Positions 54,563-64,000 of a stretch of 64,000 nt of DNA are shown here, in pieces. A program made the position numbers and the translations under genes. The stretch comes from Trichosphaerium sp. ATCC 40318. Lineage: Eukaryota; Discosea; Flabellinia; Trichosidae. Each line of letters opens with the position of its first letter. The first letter of the stretch is position 1. Where the stretch lies: contig JALMLS010000061.1 in the NCBI GenBank assembly GCA_038496445.1, positions 1-64,000 of the forward strand. Direction: 5' to 3'. Below the pieces are notes generated by a model. That model saw nothing but the letters and a program-made list of their open reading frames with translations, ran no database searches and was not told the origin of the DNA.

Positions 54563-55507
54563 TTATATAATGAAATTTGCGTTTACTATCTGTGCACCGG
54601 CTGCCTGGACACCCTCTTTTGAAGTCAAGGAGCAACCATACAGGGTTATAGTGTGTACACCTGCGAGCGCCTTCACACCTTCATCTGTTACCTTGGTAAA
54701 TGATAAATCTATTTCATGTACACCAGATAGCGCCTTGATGCCCTCATTTGTTATTGATTTACATCCATACAGCTTGATAGTGTGTACACCTTTCAAGGCT
54801 TTCACACCTTCATCTGTTACCTCTGTGTCTTGTAGATCAATCGTATGTACACCAGCCAATGCTTTAATGCCTTCATCTGTTACCTTGGTAAATGATAAAT
54901 CTATTTCATGTACACCAGATAGCGCCTTGATGCCTTCATTTGTTATTGATTTACATCCGTACAGGTTGATAGTGTGGACACCTTTCAAGGCCTTCAAAGC
55001 TTTGTCTGTTACCTCTGTAAATGATAAATCAATGTCATGTACTCCTGCCAATGCCTTGATGCCCTCATGAGTTACATTGCAGTTATGCAAATTGATAGTG
55101 TGTACACCTGCTAACGCCTTCAAACCTTCGTCTGTTACCATAGTTGACGATAAATCAATGTAGTGTACACCAGCCAATGACTTGATGCCTTCATCTGTAA
55201 ATAACCCACAACTATACAAATAGATTGTATGTACTCCTGCTAGTAACCTCAACTGATTGTCGTTTACATCACTATAGTGAAAGAAATGAATGGGTGTATT
55301 CTTCAATAATTGACTGCCAGAAAGCATCATCACCTCGGTACTACTTTCAACACTAATTATACCATATCCCACGTGGTTATGGATAATATCCCGCAAGAAG
55401 CGGCAAGTTTGCGCGGAACGAAGTGTAAAAGTGCCTTGTTTGAGAATATGAACTATTATTTCAACAGGGAGAGCGAGAAGGTTCTGGCTAACCTCTTCTT
55501 CATTCAT
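54563..55507 (-). CDS. Intronless F-box/LRR protein with GVHTI repeats
   Basis: A single exon of 314 residues. The F-box is MNEEEVSQNLLALPVEIIVH, ILKQGTFTLRSAQTCRF. About ten LRRs of 21-24 residues follow, of the form AGVHTIDLsxTxVTDEGIKAL. The end is QAAGAQIVNANFII. It is a paralogue of the 45853 gene: both share the F-box context (RFLRDIIHNHVGYG here, HFFASVIYRYVGYG there) and the repeat motif. It is shorter and lacks the intron found in the larger gene. An SCF substrate-receptor role is family knowledge. Confidence 0.85.
   Translation of the reverse strand: MNEEEVSQNLLALPVEIIVHILKQGTFTLRSAQTCRFLRDIIHNHVGYGIISVESSTEVMMLSGSQLLKNTPIHFFHYSDVNDNQLRLLAGVHTIYLYSCGLFTDEGIKSLAGVHYIDLSSTMVTDEGLKALAGVHTINLHNCNVTHEGIKALAGVHDIDLSFTEVTDKALKALKGVHTINLYGCKSITNEGIKALSGVHEIDLSFTKVTDEGIKALAGVHTIDLQDTEVTDEGVKALKGVHTIKLYGCKSITNEGIKALSGVHEIDLSFTKVTDEGVKALAGVHTITLYGCSLTSKEGVQAAGAQIVNANFII
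54673..55000 (-). repeat. Internal 192-bp duplication in the F-box/LRR gene
   Basis: Two nearly identical blocks start at about 54681 and 54873, offset by 192 bp (64 codons). They encode the same three LRR units, including YGCKSITNEGIKALSGVHE. The near-identity at silent positions implies recent unequal exchange. Confidence 0.75.
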
Positions 55508-55894
55508 TTTGCTTATAAACTCCCGAAACGTGGCTATGTTTGTTATTGTGTTATTGTTTGATGATTGACTTAAAATTGGTTTTTAAGTTTGGAGACAGGC
55601 TGACTTTTAGCAATGTTCTACCTGATCTGACGGATCTGACAAAACTTTTAAATCTCACATATTTAAATATGATCTTCCCCTGTGCTTGTCAAACTGAAAT
55701 TTTTTTGAGAATCCAACCGTTTCAAACCACGTGATGAAACCAGCCCATGCGTAGATGATGCACATGGGTTAACATAATAATCAACTAATATGATATCCAT
55801 ACAACTCAATGTTAACAAGTAATATGATTTCACAACGAAGTATTATAAGAACGCTTCATGACTTTCAGTTTTAGTTTTGTATTTGTTTTGGTTT
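55508..55894. other. Intergenic region upstream of the F-box/LRR gene
   Basis: Short direct repeat 'gatctgacggatctgac' near 55623-55641 and a CACGTG at about 55728. No coding signal is seen. Confidence 0.3.
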
Positions 55895-56052
55895 CTACAC
55901 GTGCTTCATGGTTACTTTTGTAGAACGACGCATGTAATAAAACCATTCCCACTCAATGAGAAATGTATAAAATAGCAAACCGAAAGCATTTGCTAGTTCA
56001 ACTGCAGCAAAAGCTGTTTGTCCATCAATAAATGCATTAACATCTGCCTCTA
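55895..56052 (-). pseudogene. Remnant of a PRM1-like last exon
   Basis: A minus frame reads EADVNAFIDGQTAFAAVEL, NAFGLLFYTFLIEWEWFYY and MRRSTKVTMKHV, then TAG at 55895. It parallels the end of the PRM1-like gene (VDEFVANETASVTAQ, last membrane segment, FKRSSKTVTMM). Upstream sequence (56060-56340) shows no continuing exons. It is probably a diverged remnant of a second PRM1-like gene. Confidence 0.4.
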
Positions 56053-56343
56053 CAGTTCAAATGTTAACAGACAACTTTGAATATGAGATTAAAACATGCG
56101 TTCTGTTCTATACAAATGCGTCCACAGCAGTTGGACTTCAGCAAGACTCTTGATGGTACAATTCTACCACAAGTTCTAACGGTATAACACATGAACTACA
56201 GGTGACTTAGTACAGTTGACACTGTCAATGAAATGGAAATACGACTACATGTCGAAACACAAAAATGGAAAAAAAACTACGATTTACAAGTTCTAAGTTG
56301 GAATTACTCTGCCTTATGTAATAGACACACCTCTAAAACTAAC

Positions 56344-57688
56344 ATGAATAAAGCCTTCTACGTTCTAGATGGAGGTATGGGCCGCGAACTCAAGGTACAG
56401 TAGCGGTATCTTGGACATAACATTCTTTTGTTGTAAAAACCTCGTAACATAAACTAGTTGGCCTAGTTTTCGCTTGTTAAGTTGTTTAGGCTCGTGATCC
56501 AGCACTTTGCGATGATCAAATATGGGCCGCAGCTGCGCTCTTAAAAAACCCTGACGCTGTTGTTAAAGTTCATGAAGATTACATAGCCGCAGGAGGTACA
56601 ATAATAGATACAGTTTTAGATGTTTTTGTTGAACATTACACGTGATTAATTTTTCCCTGAGCCGATATCATAACAACGTCAAATTATGCCGCTACGCCGT
56701 TTTATTTGTCTAGAGTGAAAAAGGAAGATTCTGTTGGTTCTCTCACTGCTCTCGCTTCCTCATGTGCAGTAAAGGCGCGTTTGAACGCAAAGAGCAACGT
56801 GCTCATAGCTGGTACGGAATTCGTTTGGGTTTTTGCGTTTTACCAATTGTACACAATACTGATAATTGCCTCAAGGCAGCCTACCACCATTATCTGCATC
56901 TTACCGTCCTGATAAAATGGTGCCTGTACCAGAGATGAGAGCTACATACGATGTGGTACGTTTTTTTGGAGTTATTTCACCTGTTTATCAAAAATCACGT
57001 GATAATTAGTTTGTACACTTAGCGGTACTTTAATTGACAAAAGAGCTAGATTGCATCTAATTTAGCTAAAGACAGCGACCTATTTATAGTAGAAACAATG
57101 TCTCATAGCACAGAAATACTTGAAGCGCTAAACGCTGGATACAAGCACGCTCAGGGTAAACCAATACTTTTGAGCATAACACTTGACGATGAGGATCCAT
57201 GTATGACAATATATTGATACTCTCTACAGTACTAACAACTTATATTTGTTGCAGCTTTCCTTACACTACAGGGACAAAGTTTGAAAGAGGCATTGACGAA
57301 GATTGAAAACGAGTTTGGTTTCAATAGGATTTCTGGTTTGCTTGTTAATTGTTGTGCCATCAAATCTATAACAAGTGCTGTACCTGTGCTTAAAGAAGCT
57401 ATAAAAGGGAAAACATGTCATATAGGAGCTTATGCGAATGCATTTATGCCACTGAAAGTAGACACAACGTATGCTGGAACAGGATTTAGAGATTTGCAAG
57501 AAATCTCAATTGTGCGTTTTGTTAGACATGTTTTCACTCGGTACTTTTTGTTCATGCTTAAGGTACTTCTCTAGGACGATTACTTTGCTGTTTCAAAGAA
57601 ATGGAAAGAAGAGCAAGGGTTTAGTATTATTGGAGGATGTTGCGGTATTGGTCCTAGCCATATAAAAGAGATTGCAACACTTAAATAA
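56344..57688 (+). CDS. Homocysteine S-methyltransferase
   Basis: This enzyme transfers a methyl group from S-methylmethionine or S-adenosylmethionine to homocysteine, giving methionine in the cytosol. The start MNKAFYVLDGGMGRELK has the typical GGMGREL. ADIITTSNYAATPFYLSR follows, then DLFIVETMSHSTEILEAL. The zinc-ligand cysteines lie in LLVNCCAIKSI and IGGCCGIGPSHIKEIA. It ends TLK with TAA at 57686-57688. About eight introns with GTAC/GTATG-type donors separate the exons, and exon joins keep the family frame throughout. Length (about 320 residues) is normal for the family. It may be functionally linked to the amidohydrolase at 48957 through the methionine cycle. Confidence 0.85.
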
Positions 57689-57949
57689 AAAACAACCGCT
57701 ACATTAAAATAGCTTTGATGGTAAACAGTTATATTGTTATTATCACCCTTGCCACTCAAATTACAGCTACATCCAATTGAAACGGCCTAACCGGTGACTT
57801 ACCAAAACCACTAGAACAAGCCATTAAGTTACTAAGTTTACAAGCTATTGAAATTTGGGTAAGCGAGAAACATGAGCTTACCTTACTAATAGATGATTGA
57901 TATAAAAAAATGTGTTGAGATAACTCTTTTTTATTCATATTTGGTTGGT

Positions 57950-59619
57950 TTACAAGTTTGAATACTCGTCAACAATCTTGCCAGCAGGTTTGATCCAGTA
58001 GATTTCACTTGTTTTAGTACCACCCAACATGCTATGTGGGAAAGGTACCTTGTAGTCAACAACCTTGGACAAACGTTCCATATGGTCTAATCATGGAAAA
58101 TCACGTGTTAGTTACAAACTCTTTTCTCAAAAAGATTAAGAAAGGGTACCTTTAGTGAGTCTGAATTTACTCTCCAAAGCACCAATGTTATCCTTCAAAT
58201 GACGAACTTTTGAAATACCAACAAGAGCAGATGTGATACCACGTTGTTGGAGTACCCAGTTCAATGCAACTTGAGAAGGTGTACATTCGAGTTCTTTTGA
58301 GATTTTAACAAGTTCGTCAGCAATATCGTAGTCCTTCTCGCTCATTTGAACCATCCTTTGACCTTCTCCTGCCTGTATCATAATTTAGTACATGGTTCTC
58401 CGACTATTATAAGGATGTACCTCTTGTCCACGTAAAAATCTTCCAGTATACTTTCCAGCACCAAGTACAGACCAAGGTACACCGCCAAGACCCATTTGAA
58501 GAGACATTGGGATTACGTCAGCTTCAAAATCTCTATTTCCCACATTGTAGAGTCCTTGGTAGGCGATAAACTTACTAAGAAAAAAAATCAAAACGTCAAG
58601 AACATAGAAGCCAGGTAGGAACTGTATAAGAGTGCACGTACGTCCATCCATATTTATCAGCGATGGCTTGAGCATAAGAAACAACCCAAGCTGGTGTATC
58701 AGACACAGCAATGTATCGAACTTTACCAGAACGAACCTACAACGAACATGTTAAATACAAATTCTTCAGCTTTATTTTCCGTCTCGACACCAAAAGGGAT
58801 TACTTACCAAAGTGTCCAAACCACGCATTACTTCTTCGATAGGTGTGGTGTAATCCCATATGTGTACATATAGAACATCCTAAAAGAAGCATTAGCACGT
58901 GAATGTTTCAACAAAAGATGTTGCTTGACGTACAATGTATGATGTTTTAAGTCTCTTCAATGACAAATCTATTGAGTACATCATGTTCTTTAAACCGTTT
59001 CCAGCATGGTTAACATTCACTGGAACACCGAAAACTGGTGCGCTAAACTTGGTGGCAATGACAAGCTACGAATAAGAGAATGAGACCAAGTACATATGAG
59101 AACTTAAAAAAAATTTCTTGTCCAATTCGGTCCACATGTAGCTATGTTCTTTGGCGCCGAAAAGTGCAATGCGGACGATTAAGTGGGTTTTTAGGTTGTC
59201 GAAAGTTTTACGCCAAGATTTTCTCCGTGCGTACCTCTTCGCGGTTACCGGCTTCTTCCATAAATTCGCCCAACCACTCCTCAGATTGTCCGTTTTGGTA
59301 ATTGACTGCGGTATCAAAGAAATTACCACCTTCAGCAATGAAATGGTTAAAAACCTTCTTGGCTTCTTCTTTCTCCATGTGGATACCTACAGATTTGTAT
59401 TAGATAGAGTTTGGCTGAAGATAAGAAAAACGTACCGAATCCTTTCCAATTTTGTCCCCAAGTCATTATACCCAAGCACAGAGGCGATACGCGAAGGCCT
59501 TGAAGTGGAAGTTAAGAAAATGAGCGCACTTCAAGTCGTGTCATACCTGATTTGCCAAGTAGACGGTACTCACTGAGTCCACTCTTACGTTCAGGATGTT
59601 TAAGCATTGCTCCGGCCAT
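57950..59619 (-). CDS. Aldo/keto reductase
   Basis: This NADPH-dependent oxidoreductase is of the AKR superfamily (aryl-alcohol dehydrogenase/Tas-like group). The start MAGAMLKHPERKSGLSEYR leads to LRVSPLCLGIMTWG. The catalytic tetrad is visible: Asp and Tyr in GGNFFDTAVNYQNGQSEEWL, Lys in VIATKFSAPVFG, His in YIDVLYVHIWDYTTP. Later motifs are IAYQGLYNVGNRDFE, VPWSVLGAGKYTGRF and the cofactor-binding end TSALVGISKVRHLKDNIGAL. It ends DEYSNL with TAA at 57950. An intron carries an AATCACGTGTT box near 58102. The 59619 ATG is chosen because it leads straight into the family N-terminus; MLKHPERK is an alternative start four codons later. Confidence 0.85.
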
Positions 59620-60239
59620 TTTTGTTGTAGTTGTTGTAACTGTCGGGTGTTTTCAAAATAATGAAAAAACTTTTGGGTGATTGAAAATCACACATGGTTA
59701 AGTTACCTTTGTTGTTGGTAGCACTGTACCCAACAGCAAAAAGCACTATGTCGGGTGTTAATTGGATTAAGTCAGACATCTCAGCACTCTCGGACAAATA
59801 TTTGACCCTTTTTGTCTGGTAGCACTCTATTCCCACATAGCACTAGAAAGTAAGTATCATATGTGTTTGTCTTGTGCACCGGCGTTTATTTTGCCCGCTT
59901 TGACGTATTCGTTTTGCACGATGTGCACAAACGGAAAAAGCTTGCGAAAGTTAGATACATTCATATGTCGCTGAGTCAAAGTTCATCCAGGTTTAGTATA
60001 CAGGGCTGAAATAACACTACAAATGTTCGTACAAGTTACAACTCATGGCTAAAAGCACACATGTACTAATATAGGAATTTAATAAAACAAATTGACTGAA
60101 AATCAGTGTGATTTTTAATCGAGTTGGACTGTCATCTCAGGCTTTCACTCGATTTCGCTCATTTACAAGGCAATTTATTATTCAAAAGTAGACGTACAAC
60201 TAAGAATTTGCCTCGTAACGAAAGAAATGAGTCACTTAT
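59620..60239. other. Intergenic region
   Basis: It lies upstream of the aldo/keto reductase (minus) and of the pseudogene (plus). No coding signal or RNA gene is recognised. Confidence 0.35.
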
Positions 60240-61200
60240 CTTTGTTTCTGTTTCGTACTGCCCAATTGTATGGATACTGGACACTATGGTCAAGGCATAT
60301 ATTTCACAGTACGCTAAAAATAGTTGATTGCCATGTGCTCATATTCCCTTTTTTTACCCAAAAGAGGAGTATACAATATGCCTGTTCATACGACACTTCA
60401 GGAAAGGATGGAAAAACACTTATCTTGACCCTTTGTAACTCCTGAGAATGTATATCCTGTAAGTAAACTAGTTGGCTGCACAATAACCATTGCCATAGGT
60501 CAAACAACAAGAAAGCTTAAGAGGAATGCCAATAAAACCAGGCTATCAAAGCCATTACGTATTGGTAGATCGTTTAGGTAGGACTTTGAAAGAAGATAAC
60601 CTCTCAGAGACAAGAAAGTTGCCAATGCAGTCTATGATGAGCTTGTTGTTTCGCAAGGTACTAGCATATAAAATGTCATTACATTAACTGTTTATGATTA
60701 GATACTCAAGCTATCGCACGTTATAAAGTAAAACGGAAAGAGATCAACAGGCAAAAGAAGAAAAAAATTGAACGAAAAGATAAGAAGAAGAAAGGTAACC
60801 AAAAAGAAGATAAAGTCGCAGAAATAGATTCAGATGATGAACTCTCCGGCACAGACGATGACAATTTTATTTCAAATAGGTATTAAATACTGTAATGGCC
60901 TACCTTTAACTTTAAAGCGTCACTGTCTAGAAAACTATGGGGTTCTAATATGGACAACTGACGAACAACGATCACCTAAAAATGTTGAGGTCGAGATAGA
61001 AGTAGAATCACAGGAAGCAATCCATGACATTGAGAAAGTAAATAAGGTCAATGTAAGCTTAGATGAGAATTTAGCTAAACCTAAAACAAAGCAAGAAAAA
61101 CATATTGCCGCCTTAACAGCAGAAATTGCAAAATTGACAGAGAGTGTAGCCAATAGCAGGAGCGCAATGCGTCTCTATTAGCCAGACTAGCTCAAAATGA
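60240..61200 (+). pseudogene. Broken inverted copy of the PARP-gene 3' half
   Basis: This is homologous, in opposite orientation, to about 61466-62400. It keeps GIYFT, SIQYACSYDTSGKDGKTLI, MPIKPGYQSHYVLVDRLG and the acidic stretch DSDDELSGTDDDNF. Lesions against the minus copy are: an extra T near 60431 (CTTTGTAACTCC versus CTTGTAACTCC) giving a stop; a frame change in the region of 60600-60630; and a 2-nt deletion near 60958 (GGACAACTGAC versus GGACTCTTCTGAC). The HGT motif and everything N-terminal are absent. Confidence 0.75.
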
Positions 61201-62400
61201 AAGTCCAACACAGTAACCACTATGATAGTAGTGCTCGACAAACTAGATAAATAAAACAAATTGCATTGTAAAATATGTTAATGGACTTGACCTAAATCAC
61301 GTGATGGCTGGGTTTTCTTATTTATACGTAAGGTATTAGTACGATCAAAGTTTTCGCTTAACGTTCGCTGTGGTAGCAAGTATTAATACGCTTTGGGAAT
61401 GGCAGTAAAAAAGAAGAGTGTAAAAAAGATAATCTATTTAAAACAGCAGAGCTCACAAAGCTACTTCACTTCTCGTCACATTCAAGGCGGGCAAGTTTAT
61501 CCAATAAGGTAATCAATCTTTCCTTTATGGTGTCGTTGCTTTTTTCTAAGTTTGCAATGCATTGTTGCTGTTTTGCAAATGCTGTCTTTAACCTTTCATT
61601 AGTTTGTTTGAGATTCTCATCTTTTTTGCAAACTTCTTTTTCGATATCGACATCAATGGTTGGTTGTTTGTCAGAAGAGTCCAAATGGGATCCCCACAGT
61701 TTCCTTGTGTAAGTTTAAATGAAAAAGAAAAATTATGATGTATTTACCGGCTACTAATAACGTTGTCGTCATCAGACAATTCATCATCTGAAATGTTATC
61801 ACCTCCACTTCTGGAGGGTTCCTTGTTTGTTTCTTCTTTGGCGATTCTTTTATTGCTATTTTTCTCCTTCCTCATAACTTTAATGATATAGCGAGGGGTA
61901 GCTTGAACATCTGAAGGTATTATTAGCAATAGAATCGTACTTGATAGAAGACGCTGATTAAACCAGAAAAAATATAAATATGATAAAGAAAAATATGTTT
62001 GATTGTACCTTGTGCAACAACAAGTTCATCGTACACTGCTGTTTTTAGTTTATCTTCTTTCAAAGGTTTACCTAAACGATCTACCAATACGTAATGGCTT
62101 TGATAGCCTGGTTTTATTGGCATTCCTCTTAAGTTGTTGTTAACACTTACCTATGTTGGATTAGTTTACATACAAGGAAAGGTGCTGGTTGCGTACAGGA
62201 TATACATTCCCAGGAGTTACAAGGGCCAAGATAAGTGTTTTTTCATCCTTTCCTGAAGTGTCGTATGAACAGGCATATTGCATACTCCTCTTTTGGGTAA
62301 AAAAAGTGAATATGAGCACATGGTAATCAGCTATTTTTAGCGTACTGTGAAATATATGCCTTGACCGTAGTATCCAGCATCCAAAGCACTCACAGTTCCA
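60240..62400. repeat. Inverted duplication (arms of about 0.95 kb)
   Basis: The left arm, about 60240-61200, matches the reverse complement of about 61466-62400, with a spacer of about 260 bp. Anchors are 'gcctgttcatacgacacttc' (left) with its complement in the right arm, and the shared peptide MPIKPGYQSHYVLVDRLG. The left arm is decayed and the right arm is part of an open gene. Confidence 0.8.
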
Positions 62401-64000
62401 AAACCACCCTTTACAATACTGTACGCAGCTTCTTCACTTGTTCCATGTACCATCAATATCACTGGCACCTTAACGAACATGGTTAGAACAGCAAAATACA
62501 CAAATACAATTAGAACAATACTCGTTTTACCTCTTCTAATGACTTGTCAGTGTTTTGCGATATTATTGCATTGTATTTTTTGTAGACACTCTGTTTGTAG
62601 TCCTTGTGAATATCATTTTTCCAATCCTGCTTTTTAAACAAGTGGGGAAGGTCTCTTAATAAGTTCATATTAGACTTTAGAAACGTGTAAATAAAGTGCA
62701 ATAACACGTACTGATGTCTGTGTTTCAGTACATTGTTCGCTGTACCAAAGTTTTCTGTCAAGACATCATTGCATACAAGAGTTGCTTCAACAATATCAAA
62801 ATATTTGTAGCCGTGTAGTTTTGACAGCTTTTCTTTGAGTATGTTTAATTCTCTTACAGCCACTTTGTCATTTGTATCAAGAAGATTCAGTGTCCTGTAA
62901 TGAGTCGGCTCTAAAGTTAGCCCTCTTGTTTTCAGTTAAAAATACATTCTTTAACATCGTAATATAGTACTCACTTGGCTTTAGATCTATCCCACTTGTA
63001 TGCGTAATTCAGTCGTGGGTTTATATCCCATGCGGTTACACTATTTAATCCTTTCTGGCCTTCATTTGTTTCTTCTAGATGCGTGAGTTGATCTTTATTA
63101 CTCCACATGGTGTCTGGCAAGTCATACAAGATTCCTTGCATTAAATCTCCGTCTTGTTCCCAAAAATCCTGGAAACAGGTGTTACTTATCGGATAGACTT
63201 TAAAAACTTGTCAATGGCGTACTGGAGACAATACAATTTTGGGTTCAAATGTACAGATTAACTGACAAATGCCTTTTTCTATTGCCAGTTTAAAATAAGA
63301 GCGAGTTGGCTGTTGGTTGCTTGATTAGTTAAAAATTGTATATTGTTTTGAGATAGCTTACCAAGTGTGGTAACCAACGTAGGATAGATTCTCTGCAACA
63401 TAAATGTTTCCACAACTCATCACAAGGTTGATCACTTGGAATATGTTTTAAGAAAAGTGCAATCAATTCTTCATCGTTGTTATAGTAATCGTGTAAGATA
63501 AGACTTAAAAAGTCTTGCCACAGTCTCTTTTTAGGTGAGATGTGTCCTCCAGTTGCTTTCAATACAATACGAAGCAACTGCCCTTAATAAAAAACATAGT
63601 GAGTAAAGTAATCTGCTGTATTTAAGTACCTAAAGCAACTGAAGTTGAATTTTTGTATTCATCAACAGGATCAAACTTAATATTTGCCTGTGCCTTGATT
63701 AACATCGGAATCAGAAAACAATTACCGTCCTTGACTAATAGCATGTTAGGTAATTAAATAATTCTACTCTTGTGTGATATCACCTGCCACAAATAAAGCT
63801 GTGTCTCCTTTGTTATTAACAATAGCAACATCAATATTGGCTTTGATTACTATTGATACTTTTAAAAAATCACGTTCATATCTATGTTGACACCTACGAG
63901 CTAAGAGTAGTTAATATCTAGCTGATATCAAGCCGAATCAATCATGACTTCACCTGCAATGTGTAAAATTGTGTTTCCATGTTTATCAACAGTGTTAATA
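61466..64000 (-). CDS. Ankyrin-repeat protein with PARP-type ADP-ribosyltransferase domain (partial, 5' end outside window)
   Basis: The gene runs off the right edge. From the edge inward, ankyrin repeats read VDKHGNTILHIA and NIDVAIVNNKGDTALFVA. A helical region follows (RLWQDFLSLILHDYYN, LHGYKYFDIVEATLV). The catalytic fold has PVILMVHGTSEEAAYSIVKG, GFGTV and AGYYGQGIYFT, the H-G-T and Y-G-x-G-I-Y-F motifs that bind NAD in PARPs. The third position aligns as GYQSHYVLVDR. Where poly-ADP-ribosylating members have Glu (as in NEYIVYD) a His seems present, so mono-ADP-ribosylation or loss of activity is likely. A Lys/acidic linker and a coiled coil (TNERLKTAFAKQQQCIANLE) end the protein at 61466. 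The intron between GIYFT and RSMQYACSY starts GTACGCT. Confidence 0.75.

Noticed and set aside
1-64000. Integrated virus or transposon
   Set aside because: I saw no reverse transcriptase, transposase, integrase, capsid or terminal repeats. The duplications are of ordinary host genes with introns.

Overview
This is a eukaryotic nuclear segment, AT-rich (about 37% GC by eye) and gene-dense, with about 27 protein-coding genes on both strands. Nearly all are split by many short introns, mostly 35-110 nt. The commonest 5' splice site is GTACG rather than GTAAG or GTATG, and acceptors are TAG, CAG or AAG. I rebuilt the gene models by joining open frames across GT...AG boundaries that keep phase and restore recognisable domains. 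Spans given run from start codon to stop codon and include introns. The organism is most likely an opisthokont on the fungal side. A GH72 beta-1,3-glucanosyltransferase and a PRM1-like four-pass membrane protein are fungal signatures. The C-type lectin folds, threonine/proline-rich stalked surface proteins and ankyrin-PARP protein are unusual for crown fungi and point to an early-diverging lineage. No rRNA, tRNA, CRISPR or intact transposon was seen.

Layout. 0-6.6 kb: a small unknown protein, a WD40 protein, a coiled-coil/BAR-like protein and an LRR-BTB-BTB protein. 6.8-10.5 kb: two inverted paralogues of a surface glycoprotein, one broken and one intact. 11-14 kb: a 22-repeat MORN-variant protein with a mitochondrial-type leader, divergent from a small basic protein. 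14.6-20.7 kb: the PRM1-like gene, then a single-pass surface protein, then a decayed tandem copy of both. 20.7-32.9 kb: an F-box/eRF1-domain fusion, an LRR fragment, an RNF216-like E3 ligase, a T1-type BTB protein, an LRR protein, a chromodomain protein and a SAP/UIM protein. 32.9-41.1 kb: a secretory and cell-wall block (large secreted protein, GH72 enzyme, GPI-type protein). 41.6-47.5 kb: a PH-like protein with YxxLP motifs, a mitochondrial-type PD-(D/E)XK nuclease and an F-box/LRR protein. 47.8-53.9 kb: a CudA-like regulator divergent from a bacterial-type amidohydrolase, then a two-domain C-type lectin receptor. 54.5-59.6 kb: a second F-box/LRR protein, a PRM1-like remnant, homocysteine S-methyltransferase and an aldo/keto reductase. 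60.2-64 kb: an ankyrin-PARP gene running off the right edge, beside an inverted broken copy of its 3' half.

Themes. Surface and wall proteins are over-represented. So are ubiquitin-linked modules: F-box, BTB, RBR ligase and UIM. Local duplication followed by decay is frequent: four duplicated gene blocks each have one damaged copy. The hexamer CACGTG recurs about 50 times, often inside introns. The strongest unusual points are the mitochondrial-type MORN protein, the mitochondrial-type nuclease, the F-box/eRF1 fusion, the bacterial-type amidohydrolase with introns, the micro-introns and the CACGTG enrichment.
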